Shown here: positions 7,604-18,158 of the stretch, one piece after another
Layout: every line of letters begins with the position of its first letter
Numbering within the stretch: the first letter of the stretch is position 1
Assembly (NCBI RefSeq): GCF_008711525.1
Contig: NZ_VXKS01000008.1
Span: forward strand, 46,264-110,263
Source of the DNA: Cysteiniphilum sp. JM-1
GTDB taxonomy: Bacteria; Pseudomonadota; Gammaproteobacteria; Francisellales; Francisellaceae
Direction of reading: 5' to 3'
Length of the DNA stretch: 64,000 nt
The notes under the pieces: model-generated
Databases searched by the model: none
What the model saw: only the letters and a program-made list of their open reading frames with translations
What the model was told of the DNA's origin: nothing
Translations under genes and position numbers: made by a program

Positions 7604-8959
7604 ATGACAGACAGCGTGATTGAAAATCCCGTAAAACAACATAAAAAAGTATACATTAAAACACTTGGCTGCCAGATGAATGAATATGATTCATCGCGCA
7701 TGAATGAAGTTTTAGGCGAGCATTTTAATACCAGTAAAACGGAAGATTATACTGAAGCAGATATCATTCTTATCAATACCTGCTCCATTCGTGAAAAAGC
7801 ACAAGAGAAAGTCTTTCACGAGCTAGGACGTTGGAAAAATCTTAAGAATAAAAATCCTGAGCTTGTTATCGGTGTTGGTGGCTGTGTCGCGTCGCAAGAA
7901 GGTGAAAACATCATTAAACGTGCGCCTTTCGTGGACATCGTTTTTGGTCCACAAACCATTCACCGCTTACCTGATTTGATTAAACAAAAACAAAAAACCG
8001 ATATTTCGCAAGTTGACATTTCTTTTCCTGAAGTAGAAAAATTCGATCACTTGCCAGCACCAAAAGCTGAAGGCGCTAAAGCATTTGTCTCGATTATGGA
8101 AGGCTGTGATAAATACTGCTCTTATTGTGTCGTACCCTATACCCGAGGACCTGAGGTTAACCGCCCATTTGAAGATGTGTTAGCAGAGTGCGCTATTTTA
8201 GCCGAGCAAGGTGTTAAAGAAATCACACTTTTAGGTCAGAACGTCAATCACTATCTTGGTAAAATGGCCTCAGGTGACACCGCTGATCTTGCGTTACTTA
8301 TTCATTTTATTGCAGCAATTGATGGCGTTGAGCGTATTCGCTTTACCACCTCTCACCCAGTTGAGTTTTCAGACAACCTCATTAATGCCTATGCTGAAGT
8401 GCCACAGTTAGCAAATCACTTACACTTACCGGTGCAACATGGCTCAGATCGTATATTAACAGCCATGAAGCGTAATCACACGATTTTAGAATTCAAACAA
8501 AAAATTCGTAAACTTCGCAAAGTTCGCCCAGATATTACGATTTCTTCTGACTTTATCGTTGGCTTCCCAGGTGAAACTGAAGGAGATTTTGAGAAATTAA
8601 TGGATCTTGTGAAAGACGTTCAATTTGATCAATCTTTTAGTTTTATCTATAGCAAACGCCCTGGAACGCCTGCCGCCAACTTAGCGGATGACACACCTGT
8701 TGAAGTTAAAAAAGAGCGTTTGAAACGTCTGCAAGATCAGCTTAATCATAATGCGATGGTCATTAGTCGCCAAATGGTTGATTCAACACAACGTATTTTA
8801 GTGGAAGGAGTTTCCAAGAAAAATGATAAAGTGCTCGCAGGACGCACAGAAAATAATCGCATCGTCAACTTTGCTGGTGATTCTAGTTTAATTGGTCAAT
8901 TAATTGATGTTAAAATCATTGAAGCTTTACCACATTCATTACGCGGAGAAATTATTTAG
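7604..8959 (+). CDS. miaB: tRNA-2-methylthio-N6-dimethylallyladenosine synthase
   Basis: MiaB adds the methylthio group to i6A37 of tRNAs reading UNN codons. The N-terminal UPF0004 domain supplies the auxiliary cluster cysteines in [12 protein letters not shown] (Cys23), NTCSIREKA and GGCVASQEG. The radical-SAM cluster motif is Cys168-x3-Cys172-x2-Cys175 (CDKYCSYC). A TRAM domain ends the protein ([11 protein letters not shown]...[11 protein letters not shown]). 451 residues is normal. It heads the conserved cluster miaB-phoH-ybeY-corC-lnt, whose genes touch or overlap, so a single transcript is likely. Confidence 0.96.
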   Translation: MTDSVIENPVKQHKKVYIKTLGCQMNEYDSSRMNEVLGEHFNTSKTEDYTEADIILINTCSIREKAQEKVFHELGRWKNLKNKNPELVIGVGGCVASQEGENIIKRAPFVDIVFGPQTIHRLPDLIKQKQKTDISQVDISFPEVEKFDHLPAPKAEGAKAFVSIMEGCDKYCSYCVVPYTRGPEVNRPFEDVLAECAILAEQGVKEITLLGQNVNHYLGKMASGDTADLALLIHFIAAIDGVERIRFTTSHPVEFSDNLINAYAEVPQLANHLHLPVQHGSDRILTAMKRNHTILEFKQKIRKLRKVRPDITISSDFIVGFPGETEGDFEKLMDLVKDVQFDQSFSFIYSKRPGTPAANLADDTPVEVKKERLKRLQDQLNHNAMVISRQMVDSTQRILVEGVSKKNDKVLAGRTENNRIVNFAGDSSLIGQLIDVKIIEALPHSLRGEII

Positions 8960-8963
8960 CTTC

Positions 8964-9944
8964 ATGAAATCAATACAATTTTATCTTGAACCAGATAGCG
9001 CACAAATGCTTGCGAAGCTTTGTGGTAATTTAAATGAAAATTTACACTTAATCGAAAAATATTTAGCCGTTGAAATCATTCAACGCGGCAATAATTTCCG
9101 CATCGTAGGTCCTAAGACCGCGATTACAGATGCGCGAGAATTTCTAGAAGAGCTTTACGAAAAGCTTGTTAATGATGTCCAGTTTGAACTTAATAACAAA
9201 GAGCTCAATATCGCGCTTAATGCACTTGCTAAAAGGGAACAAGCAGATAAAAAAGAAAAATTTATCCCTGAATTTCAAGTGATGATTGGTTCGCGCCCTA
9301 TTAACCCGCGCACGGTTAACCAAGAGCGTTATTTAAAGCGCATCCAAGAAAATGATATTAACTTTGGCATAGGTCCCGCGGGAACTGGTAAGACTTATCT
9401 GGCAATGGCATGTGCTGTTGCTGCTTTTGAAAAAGGTCTTGTTAAACGCTTAGTACTTGTACGCCCTGCGGTTGAAGCAGGTGAAAAGCTGGGCTTCCTA
9501 CCCGGTGACTTAGCGCAAAAAGTTGACCCTTATTTACGTCCAATGTACGACGCATTATATGATCTGATGGGTGTTGAGCGTGTTGGCAAGTTAATTGAGA
9601 AACAAATCATTGAGATTGCACCCTTAGCCTATATGCGTGGACGCACAATTAATGATTCATTTATTATTCTTGATGAAAGTCAAAACACGACCAAAGAGCA
9701 AATGAAAATGTTCTTAACGCGCATTGGCTTTAATTCAACAGCAATTGTCACCGGTGATATTACTCAGGTTGACTTACCCAAAGGTGTCACGCCTGGACTT
9801 CGTCATGCCATTGAAGTGCTTGCCGGAGTTGAAGGAATCAGCATGACATTCTTTGAAACAATTGATGTCGTGCGCCACCCGATTGTCCAACGTGTTGTTG
9901 CCGCTTATGATGTCTATGAGCAACATCATAGTCAGGATTATTAA
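8964..9944 (+). CDS. ybeZ: PhoH-family ATPase (YbeZ)
   Basis: A cytoplasmic PhoH-like P-loop ATPase that works with the neighbouring YbeY in RNA/ribosome metabolism (family knowledge). The Walker A motif is GPAGTGKTYLAM, the Walker B-like segment is FIILDESQNTTKEQMKMFLTR, followed by TGDITQVDLP. An N-terminal KH-like region covers about residues 1-80. The frame is open from 8904, inside miaB. I place the start at ATG 8964, four bases after the miaB stop, with GGAGA upstream in the miaB end; this gives 326 residues, typical for the family. Its TAA stop overlaps the ybeY start codon (TAATG). Confidence 0.93.
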   Translation: MKSIQFYLEPDSAQMLAKLCGNLNENLHLIEKYLAVEIIQRGNNFRIVGPKTAITDAREFLEELYEKLVNDVQFELNNKELNIALNALAKREQADKKEKFIPEFQVMIGSRPINPRTVNQERYLKRIQENDINFGIGPAGTGKTYLAMACAVAAFEKGLVKRLVLVRPAVEAGEKLGFLPGDLAQKVDPYLRPMYDALYDLMGVERVGKLIEKQIIEIAPLAYMRGRTINDSFIILDESQNTTKEQMKMFLTRIGFNSTAIVTGDITQVDLPKGVTPGLRHAIEVLAGVEGISMTFFETIDVVRHPIVQRVVAAYDVYEQHHSQDY

Positions 9945-10417
9945 TGACAATGCTTGAAATTGATATTAACAATTATCGTGCGCTTTATCTTCCTGCTGAA
10001 GATAAACTCAATACTTGGGCAGAGCACACTTTAAAATTCCTTAATAAAGCCCAAGCGATTATCAGCATTGAAGTTGTTAATGCTGATGAGATGCAACATT
10101 ACAATAATAACTATCGCGCCAAAGATAAACCAACTAACATCCTCTCTTTCCCATTTGAGGCACCTCCAGGACTACCCAAAGACAATGAAACTGAGTATTT
10201 TCTAGGGGATTTAATAATATGTCCTGAAGTTTTGCAAAAAGAAGCAACAGAGCAGCAGAAATTGCTCGATGCTCACTGGTGCCACATTCTAATCCATGGC
10301 ATACTGCATTTAGTTGGCTATGACCATATCGATGAAGAGGATGCCCTTGAGATGGAGAGCATAGAAATCGCTTTATTGGCAGAGCTTGGTATTGATAACC
10401 CTTATGTTGAGAAATAG
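9944..10417 (+). CDS. ybeY: Endoribonuclease / rRNA maturation factor YbeY
   Basis: YbeY is a zinc metalloprotein needed for 16S rRNA 3'-end maturation and ribosome quality control. The zinc-binding motif HGILHLVGYDH is present near residue 122, with the usual downstream acidic residues (EEDALEME). The conserved NILSFPFEAP strand lies near 65. Length is 157 residues. The start codon overlaps the phoH stop by one base, which suggests translational coupling. An alternative ATG lies two codons on. Confidence 0.95.
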   Translation: MTMLEIDINNYRALYLPAEDKLNTWAEHTLKFLNKAQAIISIEVVNADEMQHYNNNYRAKDKPTNILSFPFEAPPGLPKDNETEYFLGDLIICPEVLQKEATEQQKLLDAHWCHILIHGILHLVGYDHIDEEDALEMESIEIALLAELGIDNPYVEK

Positions 10418-10423
10418 TAAACA

Positions 10424-11272
10424 ATGGACGACAAACAGACGAAAAACGATAACGCTGAACATTCTCAAACCTGGCTTGAAAAAATAGCCGCAACCATCTT
10501 AATGCCGCACAGCCCTTCTGACTTTTTAGGTCTTGTAAATCTTGCTGTCAAAAAAGGTACGATCGATAGCGAATCGCGTGACATGATTAAAGGGGTATTA
10601 AATGTCGCCTCATCATCTGTCGGTGATATCATGATTCCACGCACGCAAATGGCAACGATCCATGCGGGCATGACCAGCAAGGAAATCATTCAAACCATTG
10701 TTAACTCAAGCCATACACGTTTGCCCGTATTCTCGGAAAATCGTGATGACATTCTTGGCATACTTCATACCAAAGATTTACTCAAGGTAGTACTTGAGCA
10801 CAAGGATCTTTGTGTTGATCATTTAAAACCAATATTACGCAGTGCGATTTTTGTACCTGAAAGTAAAAAGCTTGACGCACTATTGCGTGACTTTAAAACC
10901 AGCCACAATCATCTTGCTATTGTTGTTGATGAATATGGTGTCATCTCAGGACTTGTCACGATTGAAGATATTCTAGAGGAAATCGTTGGTGATATTGAAG
11001 ATGAATTTGATCAAGAAGCAACACAGATTCTTAAAATCAACGAAAACGAATTTAGTATTGATGCATTGACTGAAATCGAGGACTTTAATGATTTCTTCGA
11101 TGCCAATATTGATGATAGTGAATTTGACACGATTGGTGGACTTATTATCAATAAATTAGAGCATTTGCCTGAGGTGGGTGAGGAAGTAAGTATTGGTCAG
11201 TTCACCTTTAAAGTAACTGCTGCTGATAAGCGCCGCGTGCGTGCGCTGCATGTGATTATCAATCAAGACTAA
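10424..11272 (+). CDS. ybeX: CorC/YbeX CBS-domain protein
   Basis: A 282-residue soluble protein of the CorC/HlyC group: two CBS domains (about residues 65-185, including VGDIMIPRTQM, LPVFSENRDDILGILHTKDLL and VVDEYGVISGLVTIEDILEEIVGDIEDEFD) and a C-terminal CorC_HlyC domain (residues 200-282). In E. coli it is linked to magnesium/cobalt homeostasis and, more recently, to ribosome metabolism with YbeZ and YbeY. There is no membrane DUF21 domain. It begins six bases after ybeY. Confidence 0.93.
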   Translation: MDDKQTKNDNAEHSQTWLEKIAATILMPHSPSDFLGLVNLAVKKGTIDSESRDMIKGVLNVASSSVGDIMIPRTQMATIHAGMTSKEIIQTIVNSSHTRLPVFSENRDDILGILHTKDLLKVVLEHKDLCVDHLKPILRSAIFVPESKKLDALLRDFKTSHNHLAIVVDEYGVISGLVTIEDILEEIVGDIEDEFDQEATQILKINENEFSIDALTEIEDFNDFFDANIDDSEFDTIGGLIINKLEHLPEVGEEVSIGQFTFKVTAADKRRVRALHVIINQD

Positions 11273-11287
11273 ACTCACTGTTACACT

Positions 11288-12775
11288 ATGCCGTTCATTA
11301 TAAATACACTTTTAGCACTCATTGCTGGTGCACTTTTAACCCTATCATTTTCACCGATTGGCTTTAGTATTTTTGCCTTTATTTCACTTATACTTTTTAT
11401 GCAGATTCTGCAAACCCAACAGCGCATGCGTCGAAGTCTTTGGCTTGGATATTGTTATGGTATTGGTTTTTTTGGCTCAAGTATTTCGTGGATTTACGTC
11501 AGCATCCATGCCTTTAGTCAATCAGTGTTTTTAGGTGTCACGCTGACCATCGTTTTTATCTTATTCTTAAGTCTATTCTTTTTAGCGTTTGGGTATGCTT
11601 ATGCCAAACTTAAAAATCATCACTTCATTTACAGAGTTTTGTTATTACCTGTTATATGGTTGATACTAGAGCTCTTGCGCACGCACCTTTTTACCGGCTT
11701 TCCATGGGTGTTACTTGGCTATTCACAAACACATACTTTCTTAGCAAGTTTTGCCCCGATTGGCAGCGTTTTTCTGGTGGGTTTTATCATATGCTTTATC
11801 TCAATATGCATAAGTGAAATGATCAATCATATCCGTCAACCGAAGATTGTGATTTCAATGATGATCAGCATTATTGTCACCTTGGTTATTGCTTGGTCTT
11901 TGCAGCAAATCAAGTGGACGAAAAGTGACGGCATTGAAAAAAGTGTCAGCATCCTCCAAGGCAATTTTATTCAGGATCAGAAATGGGATCCTAGCATGCT
12001 GCAAACGATTATCAATTATTACTATACCACCACCAGAGACAACCCAGCTGATTTGGTTTTTTGGCCTGAGAACTCCATTCCAACATTTAAAACATTTATA
12101 GAACCTTTTTTACGTCAAGTAGATGACTTAGGTGACACACAGCACAGTGCCATTTTGGTTGGCACCGTTGCATTAAACGCTAAAGAACAATACTTCAATT
12201 CAGCCTTTGTCTATGGCTTAGGCTCTGGTCACTATTACAAACACCATTTAGTGCCATTTGGTGAGTACTATCCTTTTGCTTATTTTCTTGAACCTTTTAT
12301 GGCGTATTTTAATATCCCAATGTCAAGCTTCACCAAAGGTAGCGAAGTACAGCCTTTACTTAAAATGAACGGTTTAAGTGTCGCGTTATTTATCTGCTAT
12401 GAGATTGCATATCCATCTGAGGTACGTGATCAGCTACAAAATGCTGATCTTATTGCCGTTATCAGTGATGATGCGTGGTTTGGTGATTCCCTTGCCCCTT
12501 GGCAACACGAGGAAATTTCACAAATGCGTGCGATTGAGACTGGACGTTATGTCATTCAAGCAACCAATAATGGGGTCACCTCGATTATTAACCCTGAGGG
12601 TCAAACCATCGCCAGCCTTCCACGCAATGAACAAGCCGTATTAAAAGGTAAGGTTTATGGTATAGAAGGGCAAACACCATGGATGGTTTATGGACTATTA
12701 CCAGTTATATTCTTATCTATACTATTTATGCTAATTGCACTTATTGCTTACCCACACCAAAGGAAGCGTAGTTAA
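11288..12775 (+). CDS. lnt: Apolipoprotein N-acyltransferase
   Basis: Lnt adds the third acyl chain to lipoproteins in the inner membrane. Several N-terminal membrane segments occupy residues 1-210, followed by a periplasmic nitrilase-like domain with catalytic Glu261 (WPENSIP), Lys318 (in YYKHHLVPFGEYYP) and Cys370 (LFICYEIAYP), then a final membrane helix. 495 residues is typical. It is the last gene of the miaB cluster. The short gap after it holds a diverged copy of the CTGTAAAAT repeat family (about 12776-12800). Confidence 0.95.
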   Translation: MPFIINTLLALIAGALLTLSFSPIGFSIFAFISLILFMQILQTQQRMRRSLWLGYCYGIGFFGSSISWIYVSIHAFSQSVFLGVTLTIVFILFLSLFFLAFGYAYAKLKNHHFIYRVLLLPVIWLILELLRTHLFTGFPWVLLGYSQTHTFLASFAPIGSVFLVGFIICFISICISEMINHIRQPKIVISMMISIIVTLVIAWSLQQIKWTKSDGIEKSVSILQGNFIQDQKWDPSMLQTIINYYYTTTRDNPADLVFWPENSIPTFKTFIEPFLRQVDDLGDTQHSAILVGTVALNAKEQYFNSAFVYGLGSGHYYKHHLVPFGEYYPFAYFLEPFMAYFNIPMSSFTKGSEVQPLLKMNGLSVALFICYEIAYPSEVRDQLQNADLIAVISDDAWFGDSLAPWQHEEISQMRAIETGRYVIQATNNGVTSIINPEGQTIASLPRNEQAVLKGKVYGIEGQTPWMVYGLLPVIFLSILFMLIALIAYPHQRKRS

Positions 12776-12849
12776 CAGCAGAAATTCTATTAAACTTTTT
12801 CATACTGATATAGACTTAACATCATCAATCGGTAAAGTTTCTATTTTTG

Positions 12850-15567
12850 ATGAACCAACAACATTTTTGTGATCAGTTTCATTTATATGATCTTCAACCT
12901 GATCTTTTAAACAAACTCTTTATCACCTTTAATAGCAGCACTTTTTTTGCGCGTTTTCTTAGCCAAAATCCTAAGTACTTTATTAACATCAGCTGGCTTG
13001 AAATCGACACTTTAGAAGATATTATCCATGACATTACTGCCTTATTTTCAGCACATCATACGAATGAATCACTGGCAAAATCTTTACGCCTATTACGTCA
13101 ACGCATCCATGCTAAACTTGTTTTTCAGCAGCAACATCAATACATTCAATTTACACAAATTGCCAAAATTATTTCATTGACTGCCAAAGAAATTCTGCGT
13201 CAAACTGAGCAATATTTACGACAGCAAATCACCCTCGAGCGCAAACTTCACCAAACGCCAGATCCTTTGGCTATTATCACCATGGGGAAGTTAGGCGGCA
13301 ATGAGCTTAATTTCTCCTCTGATATTGACCTTGTATTTATTCAAACAAACAACTTGCCACTATTAAGACAATCTGGCAGCGAATATAGCCCCATGCGTTT
13401 TTATACCGAGCTTGGACAACGTTTGATTGCACTATTGAATGATGTCACGATTAATGGCTTTGTTTATCGCATCGATATGCGTTTACGCCCCTTTGGTGAT
13501 GGCGCACCCTTAGTTACTGAGTTTGAAAGTTTTAAACATTATCTTATCCAGCACGCACGTGATTGGGAGCGTTATGCTTATATCAAAGCAGATATTTTAC
13601 ACCCCAACGCTCACTTTACGCATGAGCTAAAGCATAATATTCATCAGTTTGTCTATCGCCACTATCACGACTATCGCATGTTAAATGCCATTCGTGATAT
13701 GAAGCACAAGATAGTCACGGAGATGAAATCTAGCACGCTAAAAAATAACATCAAACTAGGACGAGGTGGCATTCGTGAGATTGAGTTTATTTGTCAATGT
13801 TATCAGCTTGTTTATGGTGGTCAAAATATCACCTTGCAAACCAATCAGTTGGTAACAGCGCTAGATGCTTTGCAAAAAGCCGATATTTTACCCGCGGCTC
13901 AAACAACTGAATTATACGCACACTATGTATTTTTGCGCGATGTTGAAAATGCGCTACAAATGTTTGACGATCAGCAAACACATCAATTGCCTGATACAGA
14001 GTTTACACAAAAGAATGTTGCCAGCTTAGTTGGTTACGACTCCTGGCAAACATTAACTCACAAAATAGAATCAACACGTGCAAATGTAAGCTCACTATTT
14101 GACGAATTAACTCGCTTTAATACATTAACCTCAAATAACACTACCACCATACCTATCGCCAATCTTGAAAAAGCGACTGATATAACAGTGAAGATTAATG
14201 AGGATAACGCTAAACAAATTGAAATAGATCAGTTTTTCTTAAAATATCAAAGCCAAATATCTGAAGATGTGCTGCCAGCCATTAAGCACTTATTACAGCT
14301 ATGCTTACACACCTACCCTCATCTTATTAAAGATATATTAGTACTTCTTAACAACTTAAGTAAACGCCAAACTTACTTGTTTCTGCTATTAGAGCATCAA
14401 GCACGTCACTTAGATTTCTTAGAGCTTCTCAACAAAGGACAGCGAATTATTGAAATGCTCACTGAACACCCTTTTTTATTAGAGCGCGCGTTGATTTATA
14501 AGACGCATGATGATGTTTACTTAGATATTGATTATTTGCGCAATAGCTTACGTATTTATTTACAAGCAATCGACATTCAAGATATCGAAGACTTTTTAGA
14601 AAGTTTACGACGCTTTCGCTTAGAACAAGTATTTAATATTATTGTCAGCGAGTCACGCGGACATATTTCTTTGATGGAATCTAGTGATCTTTTTAGCCAC
14701 CTCGCCACGGTAATCATTGAAGCCGTGCTTGATGGCGCCTGGCGCGAAGTGTTTCAATATAGTGATATCACCGAAAATTTACAAACCTTATATAAACAAT
14801 CTTTGGGTGTTATTGCTTATGGCAAACTCGGTGGACTTGAGCTTAGTGTTGCCTCTGACTTAGATTTAGTTTTTGTTCATGATCGTATGAGTACTGAGCT
14901 ATCTCCACGCTTATTTGTGCGCGCGGTGCAGAAGTTTGTGCATTTCATGCAAATTAAAACCTATCACGGCACCTTATATGAGATCGATTTACGACTGCGC
15001 CCTGAAGGTGACAATGGCTTTATCGTGCCAAGTTTTGAATCTTACTGCCAATACTTAAAAACCTCGGCATGGACGTGGGAACATCAGGCTTTAACGCGCG
15101 CACGCATGATTTACGCATCTGACGATTTAACACATAAATTCAATATGCTTAGATCTGATGTGATATATCAAAAGCGTGATCTAGAACAGCTCAAAAAAGA
15201 TATCGTTGATATGCGTCATAGAATGCGTGAGCATTTACTCAAAGTTAATGCGCAAGAATTTGACCTAAAGCAAAGCATTGGTGGTATGGTTGACATTGAG
15301 TTTATTGCTCAGTTTTTTGCACTTTTTTATAGTCATGAAGTGCCTTTTGTCTGCTACTACAGCGATAGTATCCGCATTATTCAAACCATGGAAAGTGCGC
15401 GTTTAATCGATATTAAAACCGCTAATACATTAATTGAGCATTACTGTTATTTTCGCGATTTAGGATTTAAACGCTATCTTGATAAGCAACCAAGTATTGT
15501 GCCACTTAGTAGCTGCCAACAACAAGCGGATGAAGTCAGTGCTATCTGGCATAGTCTATTCTTTTAG
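12850..15567 (+). CDS. glnE: Bifunctional glutamine synthetase adenylyltransferase/deadenylase
   Basis: GlnE adenylylates and deadenylylates glutamine synthetase in response to nitrogen status. Two nucleotidyltransferase domains are visible, each with its G-G-x(n)-D-x-D motif: GKLGGNELNFSSDIDLVF near residue 148 and YGKLGGLELSVASDLDLVF near 657. Each is followed by an R-L-R-P segment (MRLRPFGDGAP, LRLRPEGDNG) and a GlnD/UTase-like helical domain. The frame is open from a TTG at 12847, but ATG 12850 is the likelier start, giving 905 residues; E. coli GlnE has 946. No glnB or glnA is visible nearby. Confidence 0.95.
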   Translation: MNQQHFCDQFHLYDLQPDLLNKLFITFNSSTFFARFLSQNPKYFINISWLEIDTLEDIIHDITALFSAHHTNESLAKSLRLLRQRIHAKLVFQQQHQYIQFTQIAKIISLTAKEILRQTEQYLRQQITLERKLHQTPDPLAIITMGKLGGNELNFSSDIDLVFIQTNNLPLLRQSGSEYSPMRFYTELGQRLIALLNDVTINGFVYRIDMRLRPFGDGAPLVTEFESFKHYLIQHARDWERYAYIKADILHPNAHFTHELKHNIHQFVYRHYHDYRMLNAIRDMKHKIVTEMKSSTLKNNIKLGRGGIREIEFICQCYQLVYGGQNITLQTNQLVTALDALQKADILPAAQTTELYAHYVFLRDVENALQMFDDQQTHQLPDTEFTQKNVASLVGYDSWQTLTHKIESTRANVSSLFDELTRFNTLTSNNTTTIPIANLEKATDITVKINEDNAKQIEIDQFFLKYQSQISEDVLPAIKHLLQLCLHTYPHLIKDILVLLNNLSKRQTYLFLLLEHQARHLDFLELLNKGQRIIEMLTEHPFLLERALIYKTHDDVYLDIDYLRNSLRIYLQAIDIQDIEDFLESLRRFRLEQVFNIIVSESRGHISLMESSDLFSHLATVIIEAVLDGAWREVFQYSDITENLQTLYKQSLGVIAYGKLGGLELSVASDLDLVFVHDRMSTELSPRLFVRAVQKFVHFMQIKTYHGTLYEIDLRLRPEGDNGFIVPSFESYCQYLKTSAWTWEHQALTRARMIYASDDLTHKFNMLRSDVIYQKRDLEQLKKDIVDMRHRMREHLLKVNAQEFDLKQSIGGMVDIEFIAQFFALFYSHEVPFVCYYSDSIRIIQTMESARLIDIKTANTLIEHYCYFRDLGFKRYLDKQPSIVPLSSCQQQADEVSAIWHSLFF

Positions 15568-15591
15568 CCAATAAAGTCAGCGACAGAGAGT

Positions 15592-15615
15592 CTGTAAAAT
15601 GGTTTGAGGGCAGTA
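15592..15615. repeat. Dispersed CTGTAAAATGGTTTG-family repeat, copy 1
   Basis: CTGTAAAATGGTTTG followed by GGGCAGTAT, 25 bases after glnE. The same core recurs at 19829, 25661 (inverted), 39086, 61379 and 61418, each time close to a gene end. Confidence 0.65.
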
Positions 15616-15701
15616 TCCATAACGAGTATAATCAGCGGCATTAAAATTTAGATATTTATGACTCATCTTAAATGATGACGTCAGTTAAAGGCATTATAAG
15701 C

Positions 15702-16277
15702 ATGACACAGATTAAACTCATCGTTGGTCTTGGCAATATTGGCAGCCAATATGAAGGCACGCGTCACAACGCTGGTCAATGGTTTCTAGAGGCAGTTGCC
15801 GATAAGTTAAACTTAACACTTACAAGTGATAGTAAATTCCATGGCGCTACAACACAAACACAAATTGGTGCCAACAAACTTTGGCTTTTGTACCCACATA
15901 CCTTTATGAATAAAAGCGGTTTAGCGGTGTCTAAATTAGCTCAATTTTATAAAATCATGCCCGATGAGATATTGGTAGCACATGATGAGCTTGACCTGCC
16001 TTGTGGGCAAATCCGTCTTAAAAAAGGTGGTGGACACGGTGGACATAATGGTTTAAGAGACATTGATGCATCTCTTGGTACACGCGATTATCATCGTTTA
16101 CGCATTGGCATTGATCATCCAGGGGATCGCAATAAAGTCGTGGGCTATGTACTAGGCAACCCATCTCTTCATGACAAAATTGCGATTGATCACAGCATTA
16201 CACGTGCGATTTCTCATCTAGGCGATATAATACAGGGCAATTATCAAAGTGTGATGAATGAGCTTCACCAAAAATAA
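15702..16277 (+). CDS. pth: Peptidyl-tRNA hydrolase
   Basis: Pth cleaves peptidyl-tRNA released from stalled ribosomes. Motifs are LIVGLGNIGSQYEGTRHNAG at the N-terminus with catalytic His22, HTFMNKSG, VAHDELDLPCGQIRLKKGGGHGGHNGL with the conserved Asp near residue 95, and a C-terminal helical lid. The frame is open from 15672, but ATG 15702 is preferred: it gives the usual length (191 residues), and AAAGG lies ten bases upstream. It is followed by ychF, a common bacterial arrangement. Confidence 0.95.
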   Translation: MTQIKLIVGLGNIGSQYEGTRHNAGQWFLEAVADKLNLTLTSDSKFHGATTQTQIGANKLWLLYPHTFMNKSGLAVSKLAQFYKIMPDEILVAHDELDLPCGQIRLKKGGGHGGHNGLRDIDASLGTRDYHRLRIGIDHPGDRNKVVGYVLGNPSLHDKIAIDHSITRAISHLGDIIQGNYQSVMNELHQK

Positions 16278-16308
16278 AAAATTAAATAACACTAATTAAG
16301 GGTTTTAT

Positions 16309-17400
16309 ATGGGTTTTAAATGCGGCATCGTTGGACTGCCTAACGTCGGCAAATCAACACTATTTAATGCATTAACAAAAGCGGGCATTCAAGCAGAGAA
16401 CTATCCCTTTTGCACGATTGAGCCAAATGTCGGCATGGTTTCAGTGCCTGATCCACGCTTGGATCAATTAGCTAATATTGTCAACCCACAGCGCGTTTTA
16501 CCGGCAACAATGGAGTTTGTTGATATCGCGGGTCTTGTTGCTGGCGCTTCCAAGGGCGAAGGTTTAGGTAATAAGTTCTTAGCCAATATTCGTGAAACCG
16601 ATGCCATTGCCCATGTTGTGCGTTGTTTTAACAATGACGATGTAATACATGTTTCCGGACAAGTCAATCCAATTGATGATATTCAAACGATTAACACCGA
16701 GCTTTTACTTGCCGATATCGAAAGCGTTGACAAAATCATTCAACGTGTGCAAAAACTTGCTAAAAGTGCCAACAAAGAAGCAAAATTACAGCTTGAGTTT
16801 TACCAAAGTCTCAAAGAGCATTTAGAGTCTGAAAAGCCAGCACGCAGCTTTGAGTTTAGTGATGAGCAAAATACCTGGATCAAACAAACGCCATTATTAA
16901 CGCATAAACCCACGCTTTATATCGCTAATGTCGATGAATCTGGTTTTGATAATAATCCTTTACTGGACAAAGTCATTGAGTTTGCTAAAACTGATAACGC
17001 AGATGTCGTTGCTGTATGCGCGGCAATTGAATCTGAGATTGCTGAGCTTGACGATGACGAGAAAATGGAATTTCTAACGGATCTTGGTTTAGATGAGCCA
17101 GGACTTAATCGTGTGATTCGCGCAGGCTACAAGCTACTACAATTACAAACTTACTTTACCGCAGGGGTAAAAGAAGTGCGTGCATGGACTATTCCTGTCG
17201 GTGCCACTGCCCCGCAAGCAGCTGGTAAAATCCACACCGATTTTGAGCGCGGATTTATTCGTGCTGAAGTGATTGGTTTTAATGATTATATTGAATACAG
17301 TGGCGAGAAAGGTGCTAAAGACGCTGGTAAAGCACGCCTAGAAGGTAAAGAATATATTGTCCACGATGGTGATGTTGTGCATTTTAGGTTTAATGTTTAG
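16309..17400 (+). CDS. ychF: Redox-regulated ATPase/GTPase YchF
   Basis: An Obg-family P-loop NTPase that prefers ATP and binds ribosomes. It has G1 GLPNVGKST (residues 8-16), G3 [17 protein letters not shown], the altered G4 segment NVDESG, and a C-terminal TGS domain (about residues 280-363) containing [12 protein letters not shown]. The length of 363 matches the family exactly. The start follows TAAGGG. The next gene is convergent with only eight bases between stops. Confidence 0.96.
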   Translation: MGFKCGIVGLPNVGKSTLFNALTKAGIQAENYPFCTIEPNVGMVSVPDPRLDQLANIVNPQRVLPATMEFVDIAGLVAGASKGEGLGNKFLANIRETDAIAHVVRCFNNDDVIHVSGQVNPIDDIQTINTELLLADIESVDKIIQRVQKLAKSANKEAKLQLEFYQSLKEHLESEKPARSFEFSDEQNTWIKQTPLLTHKPTLYIANVDESGFDNNPLLDKVIEFAKTDNADVVAVCAAIESEIAELDDDEKMEFLTDLGLDEPGLNRVIRAGYKLLQLQTYFTAGVKEVRAWTIPVGATAPQAAGKIHTDFERGFIRAEVIGFNDYIEYSGEKGAKDAGKARLEGKEYIVHDGDVVHFRFNV

Positions 17401-17408
17401 AGAGCATT

Positions 17409-18158
17409 TTACTTATTATAGACCTTATTTTGTACTCTATTTAGATCATATGCCCCAAGCTCTGCTATAAAGAAGTTGTTTTTGCTTCCTCCTTCCTTAT
17501 TTTCTGTCCATGCTACAGCAAAGGGTAAAGAGAAAGAAGGAAAACCTGGAATATACCTATAAGCATACGCTTCAACTCCATCATATATACCTTCTGAAGC
17601 AGAATAGCGATATCCAGATAAGTTGTGTTGTCCCTTGTCTGCATAATGCTTAATTTTCCATACTCCTTCATCTCGACCTTCCTTAGTATTATTCTTCATA
17701 TAATCCCACCATGAAACATAAGCATTATCAGGTCGGTATGTGTCAGGAGTATTACCACGTGAGTGAAACCATAGTGCTGTTGTTCCTATTTTAGGTACTC
17801 TAAACTCGGCAATTGTAGCCCATAGAGGAAAACTTAAATTTTTTGACCTTACTTGCAAAGATGCTTGATGAAAAACACTTGCCGCACAATACCCACTAAT
17901 TTCCCCACCAAATGGTACGGTACAACTTGATGTATCTTTCTCTTTCCAAGAACATATTCTTGTATCCCCATTCTTAAGCTTAATGGTGATGGTATCATTT
18001 TTTGCTTTGCTATTTGCCTTACAGTTATAAGGGTATACCTGCATATCTCTTGGGGTCAGGTTTGTCATCTCAACATTCCAACCTGTTCCCCAACCTGCAA
18101 ATGCCTGACTGGTTACACCCAAACCTATTAAAATTGAAATAGATGTTCTTATTTGCAT
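17409..18158 (-). CDS. Secreted protein of unknown function
   Basis: A 249-residue protein with a clear signal peptide (MQIRTSISILIGLGVTSQAFAG, cleavage after AFA near residue 21). The mature part is rich in Trp, Tyr, Gly and Asn and carries four cysteines, in YNCKAN, RICSW, SSCTVP and GYCAAS, so two disulfides are plausible. Tryptophan clusters (WGTGWN, WWDYM) and a beta-rich, aromatic sequence suggest an exported, possibly carbohydrate-binding or surface protein, but no family is recognised. A good Shine-Dalgarno (AGGAGA) lies before the start. It sits alone between ychF and marC, and the flanking bases are more AT-rich than the housekeeping genes, which would fit an accessory gene. Confidence 0.6.
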   Translation of the reverse strand: MQIRTSISILIGLGVTSQAFAGWGTGWNVEMTNLTPRDMQVYPYNCKANSKAKNDTITIKLKNGDTRICSWKEKDTSSCTVPFGGEISGYCAASVFHQASLQVRSKNLSFPLWATIAEFRVPKIGTTALWFHSRGNTPDTYRPDNAYVSWWDYMKNNTKEGRDEGVWKIKHYADKGQHNLSGYRYSASEGIYDGVEAYAYRYIPGFPSFSLPFAVAWTENKEGGSKNNFFIAELGAYDLNRVQNKVYNK

